DNA from: Pseudocercospora fijiensis CIRAD86
Taxonomy: Eukaryota > Ascomycota > Dothideomycetes > Mycosphaerellales > Mycosphaerellaceae
Length of the DNA: 64,000 nucleotides
Assembly (NCBI RefSeq): GCF_000340215.1
Contig: NW_006921534.1
Span: 3,239,198 to 3,303,197 of the forward strand
Reading direction: 5' to 3'
How positions within the stretch are numbered: the stretch's first letter is position 1; each line of letters begins with the position of its first letter. The notes below the pieces were generated by a model. That model was not told the DNA's origin, ran no database searches, and saw only the letters and a program-made list of their open reading frames with translations. Both the position numbers and the translations under genes were made by a program. Positions 43,139 to 54,990 of this stretch are shown piece by piece.

Positions 43139-44952
43139 AATCCTGCACATGACGAGGGGCTGGCACATCTGTGACCAGCAATTTCTTCCCAATCAGATTG
43201 CGCTACAGAATGCGCTTTGGAAAGGATAGGACGGATGCATTGGTCATTTACGGAGCATTGCATTGCATTGCATTGTGATGGGCAGTTTTTCATTTCTTTG
43301 GTTCTTCGAATGGGAATGCACGCACATGATGACACGATTGCTTGGGTGTGCTTTTGGCATTAGGCCGGCAGGCAGGCAGGCATATGCGATGGAACAGAAC
43401 GCTGCAGCTTTCACGAGCGAATTATTGCGTGTGGCTTTGGTTGCATTCGGCACGGAAGAATTCCCAGTTTCTTTGGGCTTGGGCTTGGGCATGAATGCAT
43501 TTTTTTAAGGATACCAATTTGATTGACGGGTCACGGGGTCACGATCGATGGATGGATGAATGGATGGGCATATGGAAATTCGGATTTGTTTCTTGGTACC
43601 GACAGCACTGTCTTTTGCACACTCGCTTCATCATCATCATCATCATCAGTATGTATACTGCACTGCAACCGCGGCAAGCACTCATAGGTTGAATCCAAAT
43701 TTTGACAGCTGCGAGATTGTATTGTCAGATGACTTTTCTTCTTCGAGACCAGCCTCAAGATGTGATTTCTCCCAAATCCTACTGGTGCAAAATTTCCCCG
43801 ATTACACTACTGTACTAGCAAACCTTCACAAAGGCCAGGAAGGAATTATATCATACTTGCGGTCTGCAACAGCGGTTCCATCTGGAACCTAGAAATGCCA
43901 TTCCCACATGGATGAAGGAACCTTGTGGTCGGTGTAGCCCCGCATAAGATACATGTTGTAGCTCGGCTTTGGAGAGCTTCAGCCGAGACAACAGAGCAAA
44001 GCAAAGCTCCGAATGCATCGTGATTGGCCGGCATCACCACACCGACTTTGATGATGAGTACGGAGCTACGACATACATACATACATACCGTCATCCAGCT
44101 GGCTTGATGAAGCATTCAAATGCCAAATGCAGTGTACAAATGATGATGTGGTTGGTTTTTTCTACCTCGCTTGAATTTCGGGTCCAAGTTTGATCATCGA
44201 CATCATACGTGATTGTGCAGGAGAGCGTACCATGGGTCGCATGTTCTGGCTTGGCGGGGATATAATGGAAGCTCGGGTCGTCGAGCTTGATGCTTGATTG
44301 AGTTGATTGAGAGGTGTGGTCGCTCGACCCTGGTCGCTTTGCGCTTTCACATGCGTGTCGGTTGTGCATTGTGCATTCATCACATCATTGATCCTCTAAT
44401 AGCCGAAGCACGGTACTGTTTCCATGCAGCTTCGCGAGCAGAGCCGCACTTTCAAGGTTTGAAGACCGGTTGTATGCGGCGGTAATTACCCCCAGCGAGT
44501 GTCGAGGTAATCCAACCTCCAGCTATAGAGGTGTAAGCAGCCGGCTCTGCCTCTAAAATGCCCAAGCCATACTGCCACACCCGGACACAGTTCCTGGTTG
44601 CCCTCGCCTGCTCGTGTTATTCGTGTTCTTGCCGTCTGAGAGGATTAGAATAGGATACTGGCAGTAAATCGCCTTTGCATTGTTTCAGGCTTCTCTGACC
44701 TGCGCGTGGGCCACACCGCGTTATGACGGCCATAGAGGACACGCATCTGAGGAGAAGCCGTGTCGCTTGGTCGCTACCAAGAGTACTGAGCGGGTGCACC
44801 GAACAGCGTGTCCTCACTTGAGCTTGTCCGGTCCTCGATTCGAGGCTCATTTCCAACATGGTTGCGTCCCAACGACTAGTACGGAATGGTCATGCTGGAA
44901 CATGTCCATGTTGTAGGACTCAGCATCGCATTTTTGAGCCGATGTCGTCCAT
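43139..44952. other. intergenic with several microsatellites
   Basis: About 1.8 kb without a supportable gene. It holds short simple repeats: (GCATT)n near 43254-43275, (GGCA)n near 43365-43380, (TCA)7 at 43628-43648 and (CATA)n near 44071-44088. Small open frames on both strands follow these repeats. No RNA gene or transposon trace was seen. Confidence 0.6.
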
Positions 44953-45608
44953 CTAGAAACCAGGCGGGTTTAGCCTTTGGCTGACCCTCGTCCATTTGGG
45001 CAGTTTGTGCACTCCTTTCCTGTATCCTCGCACCTTCTTGTCAAACATCGTATACTTGTCTTTAGCCAGCATCTCTCCCTCTGTAGGCATCTCAGCCTTC
45101 CATCGCTCAATGAGCTTTGTGGTACCGTGCTCCGCTGCAACATCTCTTAGCAACCTCTTCCCAGGCACCTCAATTCCCGCGGGATTTTGCTCAGGCACAT
45201 AGTCCCCCTTTTTTGGACCCTTGCCATGTCGTCTCTCGGCGACATCTTTGTAGGTGCCTCGTGCTAGCATTCGATGTCCTTCCGCTGGGAGTGAAAGTTC
45301 TTCAGGTGTTGCTTGGCCTTCTGCATCTTCGTTGTGAGGCACCTCTGCAGGCTGTTGTGTTCGCGTTGATTGCTGTGCTTGCAATGCGCTCATTCCCGCG
45401 TGTCTTTGTAGTGCATTATCGAGCACTGCTACAATATTGTCGACGCGGCGCAATCGCTGTCGTTGTCGTGCCTTCTGATGCCGGGAGAGTCGCCATGGGA
45501 TTTTCCTGGTGCGGAGTCAGTGCTAGGTACGATAGCATTTGTTTGAATAACGGCGTACCATAGAAGGCCGCCAGACAAGGGCGCTGTAGGTCTGAAGGCG
45601 CCAAACAT
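44953..45608 (-). CDS. MRPL31: mitochondrial large-subunit ribosomal protein mL60 (MRPL31), two exons
   Basis: Exons 45559-45608 and 44953-45505, separated by a 53-bp intron (GTACGC...CTGACTCCGCACCAG) that splits a Trp codon; 200 residues. The first exon encodes MFGAFRPTAPLSGGLL, the expected N-terminus of the family, and exon 2 continues with a Trp-Arg-Leu-Ser-Arg segment, a very basic helix (KARQRQRLRRVD) and the strongly conserved C-terminus KWTRVSQRLNPPGF. A Gln/Glu/Pro-rich linker (about residues 60-100) is the variable part. mL60 is a fungal-specific protein of the mitochondrial 54S subunit. It is encoded back to back with Trs20, 200 bases apart. Confidence 0.88.
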
Positions 45609-45808
45609 TGTTGAGATGGAATGTGCGAAGCAGATGTCGAGATGGCGTTGAGGGAGTGCTTAAGCAGCGGAGCGCTCGGGGGTGCCAAGCCTTGAGATCA
45701 GCCTCTAAGTGAGGGAGTTCCAACGAACACCTCCGTAATCCGTATCAGCAATGCATTGACCAAGTCTCACCCGATCCTGCTGTCGACAAGTGCCATTATC
45801 TGTCCAAG
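45609..45808. promoter_or_regulatory. 200-bp bidirectional promoter, mL60 and Trs20
   Basis: The start codons of mL60 (minus, 45608) and Trs20 (plus, 45809) are separated by only 200 bases, so both promoters and leaders share this segment. No known operator was identified. Confidence 0.6.
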
Positions 45809-46451
45809 ATGTCGTACTACTTCACCATCATCGGCACTCGCGACAATCCGCTGTTCGAGATCGAATTTGGCACTTCGAAGGTCGGCGGCGATGGCATTGC
45901 TCGCTTCCGTGAAGAAGCAAAACACATGAACCAGTTTATTGTTCACGCTGCCATAGATTTGGTCGAGGAAGCTCAGTGGAGCTCAAAGGACCTGTATGCC
46001 GCGCCAACATATCAACATAGACGACTTGCTCCGAGCAGTGTCCCTAACGCATCTTCAGATACCTCAAGAAAGTGGACACATTTCAAAACAATCACATTCA
46101 CTGCTTCTTGACCGGCGGAAACATCAAGTTCATGCTTCTCATGAATCCCGACCCAAGCTCAACTCCTTATTCAAGCTACCAGACTTCCCCACCTTCCAGA
46201 CCAAACACCGCGAGGCAAAGCACGTTGATTGCTAGCAACCCTTCCAGCCAGCAGACCGAGGAAGCTGTGAGACAGTTCATGTCTGAGGTATGTCGATATT
46301 GAATTTGGGTGGTTTTCAACGTGCTGACGTTTCATAGATCTATGAGGCCTGGATGAAATGCATCATGAATCCCTTCTACGCTGTGAATCAGCCTGTCACC
46401 AGCCCAGTATTTCGCAGCAGAGTCCAAGCCGCGGCAAAGAAGTATCTATGA
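45809..46451 (+). CDS. TRS20: TRAPP complex subunit Trs20 / sedlin (TRAPPC2), three exons
   Basis: Exons 45809-45993, 46059-46287 and 46338-46451, with introns of 65 bp (GTATGC to TTCAG) and 50 bp (GTATGT, GCTGAC, CATAG); 175 residues. Trs20 is a longin-fold core subunit of TRAPP vesicle-tethering complexes and links TRAPP II/III subunits in ER-Golgi traffic and autophagy. The N-terminal strand block (MSYYFTIIGTRDNPLFEIEF) and the helix HMNQFIVHAAIDLVEE are characteristic, followed by KVDTFQNNHIHCFLTGGNIKFMLL split over the lines of the fold, and the C-terminal helix EAVRQFMSE-IYEAWMKCIMNPFY. A Ser/Pro/Thr-rich insert of about 40 residues lies between strands and helix, as in other filamentous fungi. 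The Trp/Asn-Pro-Phe and final SPVFRSRV motif are intact. Confidence 0.92.
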
Positions 46452-46629
46452 TTCTGGCAAACATTTTGTTGAGTATATGATCACTGCGAAAGTTCTGGGC
46501 GGTGGCATTGCCTAAGGCAGCACTGCATTGAACGAAGGATGAGCTACTCAGTAGTCATTGCTGCCTTCAGCTTGTCTTTGACCTCGAAGTCTCATCCCGT
46601 CCTCGCACCTTTGTGATCTGTCCACGATA

Positions 46630-48450
46630 ATGGCCAATCTTGGCGCACTGCCCCTCGAATTGGTTGCCAGCGTTGCACAAGTGCTGAGCAGAGAACATCG
46701 ACCATCTCTGTTGAAGTTTGCTCTGGTTAGCAAGAAATGCTCTGCAGCAGCATCCGGATTCATCTTCGCCACCATCAGGATCAGCCTCGATGACAATGGG
46801 AAAGAGAAATGGAGTGTCGCACGATTAGGGCGAGTCTTGCAGGAGCGTCAGAGTGTCGGCCAAGTTCGCAGGCTGGAAATTCATGCTGTCCAGCCCAGGA
46901 AATTGTCTTCAGCAGAGCTGGAAAAGTTCTTTCGTCCGATAGCAGACACGATCGAAAACCTCATCGGCTTAGAGGTCATCATCTGGAACGCGAATTACCC
47001 CACAATACCAGCCTGCCTTTTAGACATCTTGCGTGCTCGAGAATCGCGTACCAAGCTCAGCATTCGTAATTGGAACTGGACGCCATGTCAGCTACCATCG
47101 GCTGGAATATTTCCTCTCCAGATGGCTGAGATCACATTACCGTATTTGGTAGGCATGAGTGCCATTCACTGCTGGGTCAATCACAGAAATGTGCTTGACG
47201 AAAGAATGGACGCGTTCATGGAAATGCTCACTCAACTGCCATACCTCAAGCGGTTGTTCATGTATCGTCAGTCGAAACCTTGAAGTTACAATGCCGAGCT
47301 CAGCAAGCCAGAATTGGAAGTCGCGAGGCAGTATGCTTCCAAGCACCAGGCGGAGCCGGAAAAACATATATTACTAGAACATCTAAAATTAGAGGGAGAT
47401 CAAATGCGCGACGATGATTTAGAGATCCTGTTCGGGGATAGGATCAAACTTGATGCACGAAAGGTCGAGATCCTGAGAATCACGACCAGCCGCATTCTTG
47501 AGCGAATGTCTGGTCTTGCTAAGTTTCCATCCTTGGAAGACCTCACCATTTTGCTTGACGAGAGCGCCGATGAGCTGGGAACTGATTGGGAATATGCATT
47601 CGCCGCTGGATACTTCTTTCAAAGCTTGCCCGCGCTCAAGAAGCTTGATCTTCGAGGTCGTTTCAGCTATGATACTCTATACAATTCCCTCGCACATCAT
47701 GGTCCTAATTTGACTTCACTGACGCTTTGGTCTACAATGCCGAGGTCGAGAAGAGATCGCGTGAGAGCACTGAAGCCATCACAGATTGAAGATTTGGTAG
47801 GGCGATGCCCACAGTTGCAGCACCTTGTCTGCACGATCCAGCGAGATTACGGACCGGCCTTCGAGGAGATAAGGATTTATCAGGCTCTGGCCACTTTGAA
47901 AAAGTTACATTTCACATGCCTAACATTGCGGCCCCTTCGTTCCTGCGCTGGATTTGACGGCACCCTCGGATTCGACGATGTCTTCGACGATTTCCATAGT
48001 CAACGGATAGAAGTGAATCGTGCCAATTCCATTGAATACGGCTACGTACGCGATGCCTTCATCAATACTGCCGTGGATGCTGCTTTAGTCAAATCGATCT
48101 GGAACGCCATCACATCATCTCGAAAAGACCATCCACTTAAAAAGCTCGAAATTCGAAGCCAACGCAACGACATGCCTCTTGGGATGGTAGCGTCACCGAT
48201 TGCACGTGTCTTCACCCACTTTTGCTCTGACTGGGTTGCTCGTAAAAGCGTTCGAGACGACAGTGATGAAGTGGTGACTGAGAAGACATGGCAAGAAGAC
48301 GAGAAGCGCTCCAACAATGATGCCAAAATTGAGTACTCGTCTGAGATGCAGGTTTTCAGAAAGATTTGGCCAAAGAAAAGTCTCGAAAGTGATTGGAGAA
48401 ATGATTGGAGCTCTTTTCCGTTGCAAGATGGCCGAAAAGACCTGGAATGA
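46630..48450 (+). CDS. F-box-like protein, interrupted by an in-frame TGA (possible 42-bp intron)
   Basis: Two open segments in the same frame, 46630-47280 and 47284-48450, are separated only by a TGA at 47281. A 42-bp GT-AG segment, 47262-47303 (GTATCG...GAGCTCAG), removes the stop and keeps frame, giving 592 residues; its branch site is weak. The N-terminus LPLELVASVAQVLS followed by LLKFALVSKKCSAAA is F-box-like, so a role as a substrate adaptor of an SCF ubiquitin ligase is possible. The rest has alternating Leu-rich strands and helices like the irregular leucine-rich repeats of fungal F-box proteins. Alternatives are a recent nonsense mutation or a sequencing error. The substrate is unknown. 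It starts 178 bases after Trs20 and converges on the transporter gene. Confidence 0.6.
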
Positions 48451-48666
48451 CGCCCTGTTGTCAGCGCAAGCTCATCAAGTGTAGTCCTTCGAGAAAATGC
48501 AGGACAGAGACTCATGGGAAGGCACCGAGTCCAGGAGCCATAGCCGATAGCCGATTGGGTGCATGCAAGACCAGTCAGGATTGAGATACACACGGATGAC
48601 TACTTCTGTCGCATTAGGTGCTGTATCGTGCTGACTATAGACCAAAACGACGTCACAGTTATGGCT

Positions 48667-50391
48667 TCAAAGCGTGTACCTGAAGCCCTCGAGACCCTCT
48701 ATGGCCTTCCCTCCAGCTGCTGCTCTTTTATTCGCCCTGATAAACATCAGTAACAACAAAAGCACCACCACAAAACATGTAAAAGTTGCTGCAAGACAAG
48801 TCGCAATTCCAGGGTAAAAATGTGGCTTATCTTCTGTTTTGAAAATGAAGCTGCCGCCTAATCCTCCCGCAGCTCCTGCTCCTACGGAGAACGCTGAGAT
48901 GAGCGCTCGCTTCCATTGTCCTCGGACATTGTTTGCTTGCCATGTGAGCAGCGCTGGAATCATAGCACATTGCGGAAGAGCGGCGAAGAACACTCCGAAG
49001 TACTGCGCACCATGATTCGAGGCGAAGCCAATGAGGCATAGGCCTGAACAGGTCAGCAAAGACGGGCCCAAGTGCAGAAAGGTGTACTCACCAATGAAGA
49101 CCAGAACTAAGCAGAGAAGAATGAATGGAGATCTGAGTCGCCACTTGTCGGAGTAGACTGCCACAAACCAAGTGGCAATCGCGGCCATTATGTATGGAGG
49201 TGTCGCCTGTAGAGAAAGAGTCAGATCATAGGCACGCATGAGTTCTTTGAATATCGTACCAAGCACTGAGCCTTCGCAACACTGAAGCCCATGCTGTCCA
49301 TTAGCAGCATGGGAAGCGCAAACCCGATGCCGTATCCGATGAGACCGACCAATCCATACATGAATGCGAACGCCCAAACTTTGAAGTCGCCAGCGCACTT
49401 GATATATTCTAGCACGTTGAACCTGGGGCTTGTCAGCTTGACAAAAAGTTGGCGCACATGTAAGCATTTCTTACTGGGTAGGCATGACATCGTTTCGATC
49501 CTTCTCGATACGCTCAACAACCCAAGATGCTTCCTCCTTAGTGAGAAACTTAACGTAGCACCCCTTGGATCCATCGGCCAGGAGCTTCTCAGGGAAATCA
49601 ACGACCAGAAAGTATCCCCAGATGGCAAGAGCGCAGGTAACGGTGCCGAAGATTATGAAGATCCATCTCCAACCAGCGATACCACCACCATAGCTCATGC
49701 CAATAGGCATCCCAGTAGGACTCATCTCAATGTTGTGCTTGCCCAACCACTCTGGCCCGCTCCCGAGACCATTCATGTGCGAAATACCATACGACATAAT
49801 ACCGCAGAAAGCAGAGGGCACGAGTCCGAGGAGGAAGAAACCGGCGTTGCGCTTCTGCAGGTCATATCGCGGGTACCAGCTGCTTAACAGGTAGAGACAA
49901 GAAGGGAAGAATCCAGCCTCCCAAAGCCCGAGACACATTCTCAAAGCCATCAAGTCTGTCCAAGAGCTCACGAATCCGCAACCTATCGTCGTGACGCCCC
50001 ACAAAAATGTCGCTATGCTCAGGAAGTGGCGTGCTCCGATGTGTCGTAGAAGCACCGTCGCAGGCAGCTGAAACAGCAAATACGGTACGAAGAACATTGC
50101 GTTGATCATGTTGTATCGTGAACCCTTCAATTCCAAATCGACGCCCATGCCTGTGATCAAAGCGACTCCTGTGTTGAATCGATCGAGCATTGAGACCGCG
50201 TACATGGCTCCGAGAACAGCCACCACTCTGCGGTCGATGTGCCATATGATACGCCTTTGCTCCTTCTCGTTGAATAAACTTGTGGGTAGAGAATTGCTGG
50301 AAGAGCTGCTGCCAGCGTCGACCTCTGTTGCATAGACATTCTTCGATTCCAACTTCTTCTCTAGCGTGTTGTCGTTCTGCTTGGGATACAT
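48667..50391 (-). CDS. MFS transporter, DAL5/allantoate permease-like anion:cation symporter, four exons
   Basis: Exons 49475-50391, 49260-49422, 49092-49206 and 48667-49043, with introns of 52, 53 and 48 bp, each GT-AG and frame-keeping; 523 residues. The third intron could be read through in frame, but splicing it restores the usual strand (VFIGLCLIGFASNHGAQYF). The cytoplasmic N-terminus is Ser-rich; TM1 begins near WHIDRRVVAVLGAMYAVSMLDRFN, and the signature R-x3-G-x2-E-A-G-F-F-P-S in TM4 (LRMCLGLWEAGFFPSCLYLL) is typical of the family, as are the loop QANNVRGQWKRA and the end NKRA...IEGLEGFRYTL. Twelve hydrophobic segments are expected. Relatives import allantoate, nicotinate, tartrate, pantothenate or similar organic anions; the substrate here cannot be assigned. 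An in-frame ATG 98 codons upstream is judged too far. Confidence 0.85.
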
Positions 50392-52276
50392 GGTGGTCAA
50401 GGTGATCTTCGAATTATGGAAACCGTGTACTGTTGGCAGAGATGCAAACGCAAAAGAGAAGGAAGACATGGCCGGGAGGGAGCGTGGTGTTACAAAGTTC
50501 TCGGGCTTTTTCCAGAGCCACACATCGCTCCATGTGCTTGGTACAGCGGCAGTCCATGGAACGTATGTTGGCAAGACCGCAGCTAACGTTATTCCTCCTG
50601 AAGTGCACTTAGTGCAGTGAGAATGGTCAGCATGTATCCTGTTCAAGACGCGTGGTACCTGTTCAGGAACGTTCTCCAGTTGCATTGCCCACAGACCCCA
50701 ACTCGAGGTAACTCCTGCATGCTTGCTTTCAAGGTACAGTTACAAGATTTCTTCGTCACCACTCACCAACAGGTGAGCCGGTATATCCGCAAGGGCGGTT
50801 CTTGCGCCAGACATAAAAGGAGCCAGCGTGTCGAGCCCTGTACGCCAAGGTAAAAAGTATTAAGGTGTGCTGTGGAAACTCTGCTTTCCATGGAAGCGAT
50901 CTGACTGGTAGCCAGTAAATTTGATTGAATCAGCGATCCTTGTTGGCATACAATTTGGATGGTTTGTGCCCCTTTGTCACAAGCTCACCTGGTCAAATAT
51001 ATAGGCTTAATCATCGGTGAAACGCGGCCGGCTGTTCGTGCTCGGGTGCCTTTGAACCGTTGTACGGTACAGTACAACTTGTACCGGTGGCCATTTGGCC
51101 CTTTGAAGTCCTACGGCAGAAATCGCTTACCTTGCTGACAACCAGGCGTTCACAGTGCTCTCATACACAGGCCACGGATAGTCGGCTGAGATTAAGGGCG
51201 GCATCCTCGTTCCTGATTGCCGAGACTGGCATTTTGCGAAAAGCGTCGCCAGCTTGACCGTGACTACATGTACTGTATTTGCGTTTGTACCTGCCCCTTC
51301 ACGGACACGCTGATTAGAATCGGCGGCCGTGGGACTGCAGATGGCACCATGTCTATGCGAGCGCCGCAGCACACATCGCGCTCTCTCCACAGCGTTTCCA
51401 AGGGGTGAATGAACCCATGAAGCCCTCGGAGAAGCTCGTTGGCAGAAATCCAGAATCTTTCGTACTCTATGATGAGCTCGACATCGCTTGCCTTTCGTGC
51501 CTTGGCCTTGAATCGGTCATGCCACCTGCGGCGCTGAGACCAAAGACATTTCTACGATAGATATAGCCTCGTCCATGAGGCTGTGAGAAGTGCGCAATTC
51601 CGACTTGGCATGTAGCAGCAGCAGCTAAGGGTGCGGCTTGCTCGCCAGCGGAGTGTGAGCGGATCAGTCTTCCTCTGTACTTCGCGCTGATTGAACGGAT
51701 AGTCGCCCTTCTTCCGACGCTGGCTGCGCTGAGGCTGTACTTCACAAGAATCTCTGGGTAATAATAGAGGCAGCAAGCCAGCTGAGGCTGTCCGTGAATA
51801 CCGCAATATTGACCACTCTCATAAGGATGATTAAAGGTCCACCCAAGAGTGAATGGTTGCACATAGCTCGGCACAGCTCATTCTGTGGGATCTCATAGCA
51901 CCCTTTGCACTCGCTCTGCTGTTGTCTGCCTGCTCTTTCTGCTCGACCATCTCTTGAGACGCTGCTCTGTCATTCGCGTTGAAGAACTCTTCTCTCTGCG
52001 GGAAGCAATACGGCGTCGCAGGCATGCAAAAAGTCCAGCCGAAGGTGCTGTCTCAGGTCGGGCTTGGTTTCGTCGGAGGACATACTGCTCGCCAGTGGGT
52101 TGAAGGTGAACGGCTGGACCACGTCGCTGGTAGAGACACACTGAACCAGATCTCGGCAGTGGGCATCGGCATCATCGGCAAGAGCGGCCCGCTCTCAATG
52201 TTTAGCCGGCATTGTGCATGTCGATGGGACGAGCAAGACACTTTCCGTTAACCACAACATCAACCACATTCTCGTC
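50392..52276. other. intergenic, divergent promoters of transporter and AhpD-like gene
   Basis: About 1.9 kb. Open frames on both strands (such as minus 51467-51874, 135 codons, and plus 51979-52251) show no family feature or credible splice pattern. I saw no cluster of HGATAR sites that would suggest nitrogen control of the transporter. No RNA gene seen. Confidence 0.5.
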
Positions 52277-53247
52277 ATGTCTAAGCTTTCGGAACCTCTG
52301 AAACAGTTCATCAATGCGGCTCATGCTAAACCACATACAATTCCAGCTCCAAAGAATGTAGTGTCCATTTACGAACGAATTGCCTCCGATGCCGCTACCA
52401 ACAAGGTCGGCTTGCCAGCATGGCTGTGTGCCTCAGTATGTGCTGGACGAGGCAGCTTTGCAAGGCGATACTGATATCAGGATAGACGGCAGCAACGTTT
52501 ACGATGAACTCGCCAGACTCATTGCTGCAGCTCTATCGCTTGGCAACAGCTTCATCGACGAAGAAAGCCGATGTCTACGCAGCTGAGTTGATGCGTGAAG
52601 TTGGTCTGAAGTGTATTGGTTTCAATGGTGTAAGTGCAGATCGCGTGAGTGTGATGCACAACACGAATTGAGTTCTACAGGTTCCACGAACGATCAATTG
52701 TCTCGGAGCTTTCTACGGCGGCCTCCCTTCAGAAGTACAGTCAGCCCTCAAGGAACGCAAGGCACGCAGAGGTCTCGACAAGAACAACATCGAAGACACC
52801 GTCGCTCGAGGCAATAGCCTCTGGGATAGCGTCTATCACCCTTTTTCGGACAAGCTTACAGCCAAATTAGCACAATCTCATCCCGACCTTCCAGTATTCA
52901 TCATCAATGGAGAATATGGTGCACTATTTTCAGACCCACCGACGCCAAAGGACGCAAATCGACCTGATGTCGGCCGTGTGCTGACTTCGATCATTGCTGT
53001 GGCGTGTTTACGAGCACAGAGTGGTGTAGGACCACAAGTCGTCAGCCACGTATTTGGTCTGAGGAAAGCGTTCGATGATGGAAGCGCAGAGTCGGATGAA
53101 GAAATTCCTGGTGGCAAGTGGCTTGCCAGTAATGAGGGAAGTCTTTGGCTGCTGGAGCAAGTCGACCGTATTGTTCATGCATTGGGAGGTGGTCAAGGAA
53201 CGACGTTTGCGCCTGGCTTTGACAAAGCTCCGAAAGCCAAATTGTAA
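52277..53247 (+). CDS. AhpD-like protein of unknown function, three exons
   Basis: Exons 52277-52435, 52486-52629 and 52681-53247 with two 50/51-bp introns (GTATGT, CTGAT, GATAG; GTAAGT to CTACAG), both phase 0; 289 residues. The core [30 protein letters not shown] resembles fungal proteins placed in the AhpD-like (carboxymuconolactone decarboxylase) fold superfamily, helical enzymes that include alkylhydroperoxidase reductants and decarboxylases. The typical C-x-x-C thiol pair of AhpD is not visible in this stretch, so peroxidase activity should not be assumed. The C-terminal third has a conserved-looking LRAQSGVGPQVVSHVFGLRKA helix and GGKWLASNEGSLWLLEQVD. No signal peptide. Its stop lies 63 bases from the stop of the convergent CoA-transferase gene. 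The fold call is tentative; the gene model is well supported by frame and splice signals. Confidence 0.7.
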
Positions 53248-53310
53248 AGGAATCTATACAGAATTTCGGAAATATCTAGCTAGAAATGATACAGGCTTCG
53301 TCAACGGCTT

Positions 53311-54990
53311 CTACTCCATCTTGCCGAGAGGCTCCTTAACTGCGAACTTGGCGCCAGTCTTTTGCTTGATCTCGTCAACCCCTACACCTGGCGCGGTTTC
53401 GGTGAGCGTCAAGCCACCCTTCTTTCGGTCGACTTCGAAAACACACTGTATGAAGTCAGTGAGAGAGTCAAATCTTCAGGAGAACAAAGTGCTTACCAGA
53501 TCAGTAATAATGGTGCTAACCACCTTAGCTCCCGTCAAAGGCAGCGTGCAGTGTTCCACAATCTTAGGTGTGCCGTACTTGTCGACATGATCAGTGAGCA
53601 CGACAATCTTGGTTGCATCTGGGTTCGACACCAAATCCATGGCTCCACCCATTCCCTTGAAGACCTTGCCAGGAATCATGTAGTTGGCCAAGTCTCCATT
53701 CGCGCCAACTTGCAGTGCACCCAGCATACTGACATCAACGTGACCACCTCGAATCATACCGAAAGACTCGCTGGAATCGAAGCAGCTGGCACCTGGGACC
53801 AGAGTCACGGTTTCCTTTCCGGCATTGATGATATCGGCATCCAATTCTTCTTCAGTTGGGTATGGACCCATACCAAGAATGCCATTCTCGGACTGGATCC
53901 ACACATTGCTGTTCGGAGGCAAGTAGGAAGGAGCCAGGGTTGGCATGCCGATACCGAGATTGACGTAGAATCCTGGCTTGAGTTCTTTCGCGGCACGCTT
54001 CGCAATACGATTCCTTCGAGCAAGAGCGTCAGATTTCCGACCTTCAGCTTCGATATCGGTATCCTGCTTGAGGGTCTTCATCTCGATGATCTTGTCCTCA
54101 GTAGCTTGGACGATGCGATCGATGAAAATGCCTGGAAGATCGATCTCGTCCGGCTTCAGCTCGCCAATCTCAACGATATTCTCAGCTTCGACAATGGAGA
54201 TAGCAGCAGCTTTGGCCATAAGCGGTGCAAAAGATTTCGTGGTGTAGCGGAATTGCACGTTACCGGCCTTGTCAACCTTGTGAGCTCGCAGGATAGCAAC
54301 ATCGCCCTTGATAGCAGTTTCCATGTTATAGATTCGTCCATCGAAGATCCGAGTCTCGCGAGGTCTGCCATTTTCCAGGACTTCTCCGCCCTTCAGCTTT
54401 ACGGGAATCTGACCAGTTTGAATGTGCGTGTTGACTCCTGTGGGTGTGAAGAAAGCGGGAATCCCAGCACCACCACATCGAATCTTCTCCGCCAATGTTC
54501 CTTGAGGTGTAAGCTCAATCGAGACTTCGCCATTCAGATACTTCTTTTCTAGAACTTTGTTGTTTCCAAGAAAACTGCAAATCGCTTTGCTTACTTGACC
54601 GGATTGGATCAGAGGCGAGAGACCACCACCGACGGCTGTGCCAGCATTGTTGGAGACGGCTGTGAGATCGTTCAAGTCCTTTCTTCGAGCCAATGCAGCG
54701 ATTATGGTTTCGGGTGTTCCACATAGTCCAAAACCTGCACTCAGAACCGTGGATCCGGATTTGATGTCTGCTACTGCCTCGTCTGCGGAGTTGAAGAGTT
54801 TCGACTGCCCTCGAACTTTGACCGGTGGTGTCAGCTCGACGGCTCGCAGGCTTATAGCGCTTGATCTGAAGTTTCTACTCCGGCATGCAGATTGCTTCAC
54901 TTGCCATGGCGTCCGCGATGCTCTCACCAAAGTGACCTGCACCCGCGGTGACGCTGCAAGCCTCGATGCGAAGGGTCGTACAAACTCCAT
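53311..54990 (-). CDS. succinyl-CoA:3-ketoacid coenzyme A transferase, mitochondrial, two exons
   Basis: Exons 53497-54990 and 53311-53445 with a 51-bp phase-0 intron (GTAAGC to ATACAG); 542 residues. The enzyme moves CoA from succinyl-CoA to acetoacetate (and in fungi often to or from acetate and propionate), feeding ketone bodies into the TCA cycle. Residues 1-45 are Arg/Ser-rich without acids, a mitochondrial presequence. The alpha subunit half carries the glycine loop [11 protein letters not shown] and [11 protein letters not shown]; the beta half carries the catalytic Glu in [12 protein letters not shown] and the loop [14 protein letters not shown]. The two halves are fused by a linker (about 290-345, acidic/basic, [18 protein letters not shown]), as in eukaryotic enzymes. 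The second exon supplies the final strands ([14 protein letters not shown]). All key residues are present and the length is standard. Confidence 0.93.

Noticed and set aside
51467..51874. 135-codon minus frame between transporter and AhpD-like gene
   Set aside because: No family motif, no splice support, and several overlapping frames of similar size on both strands.
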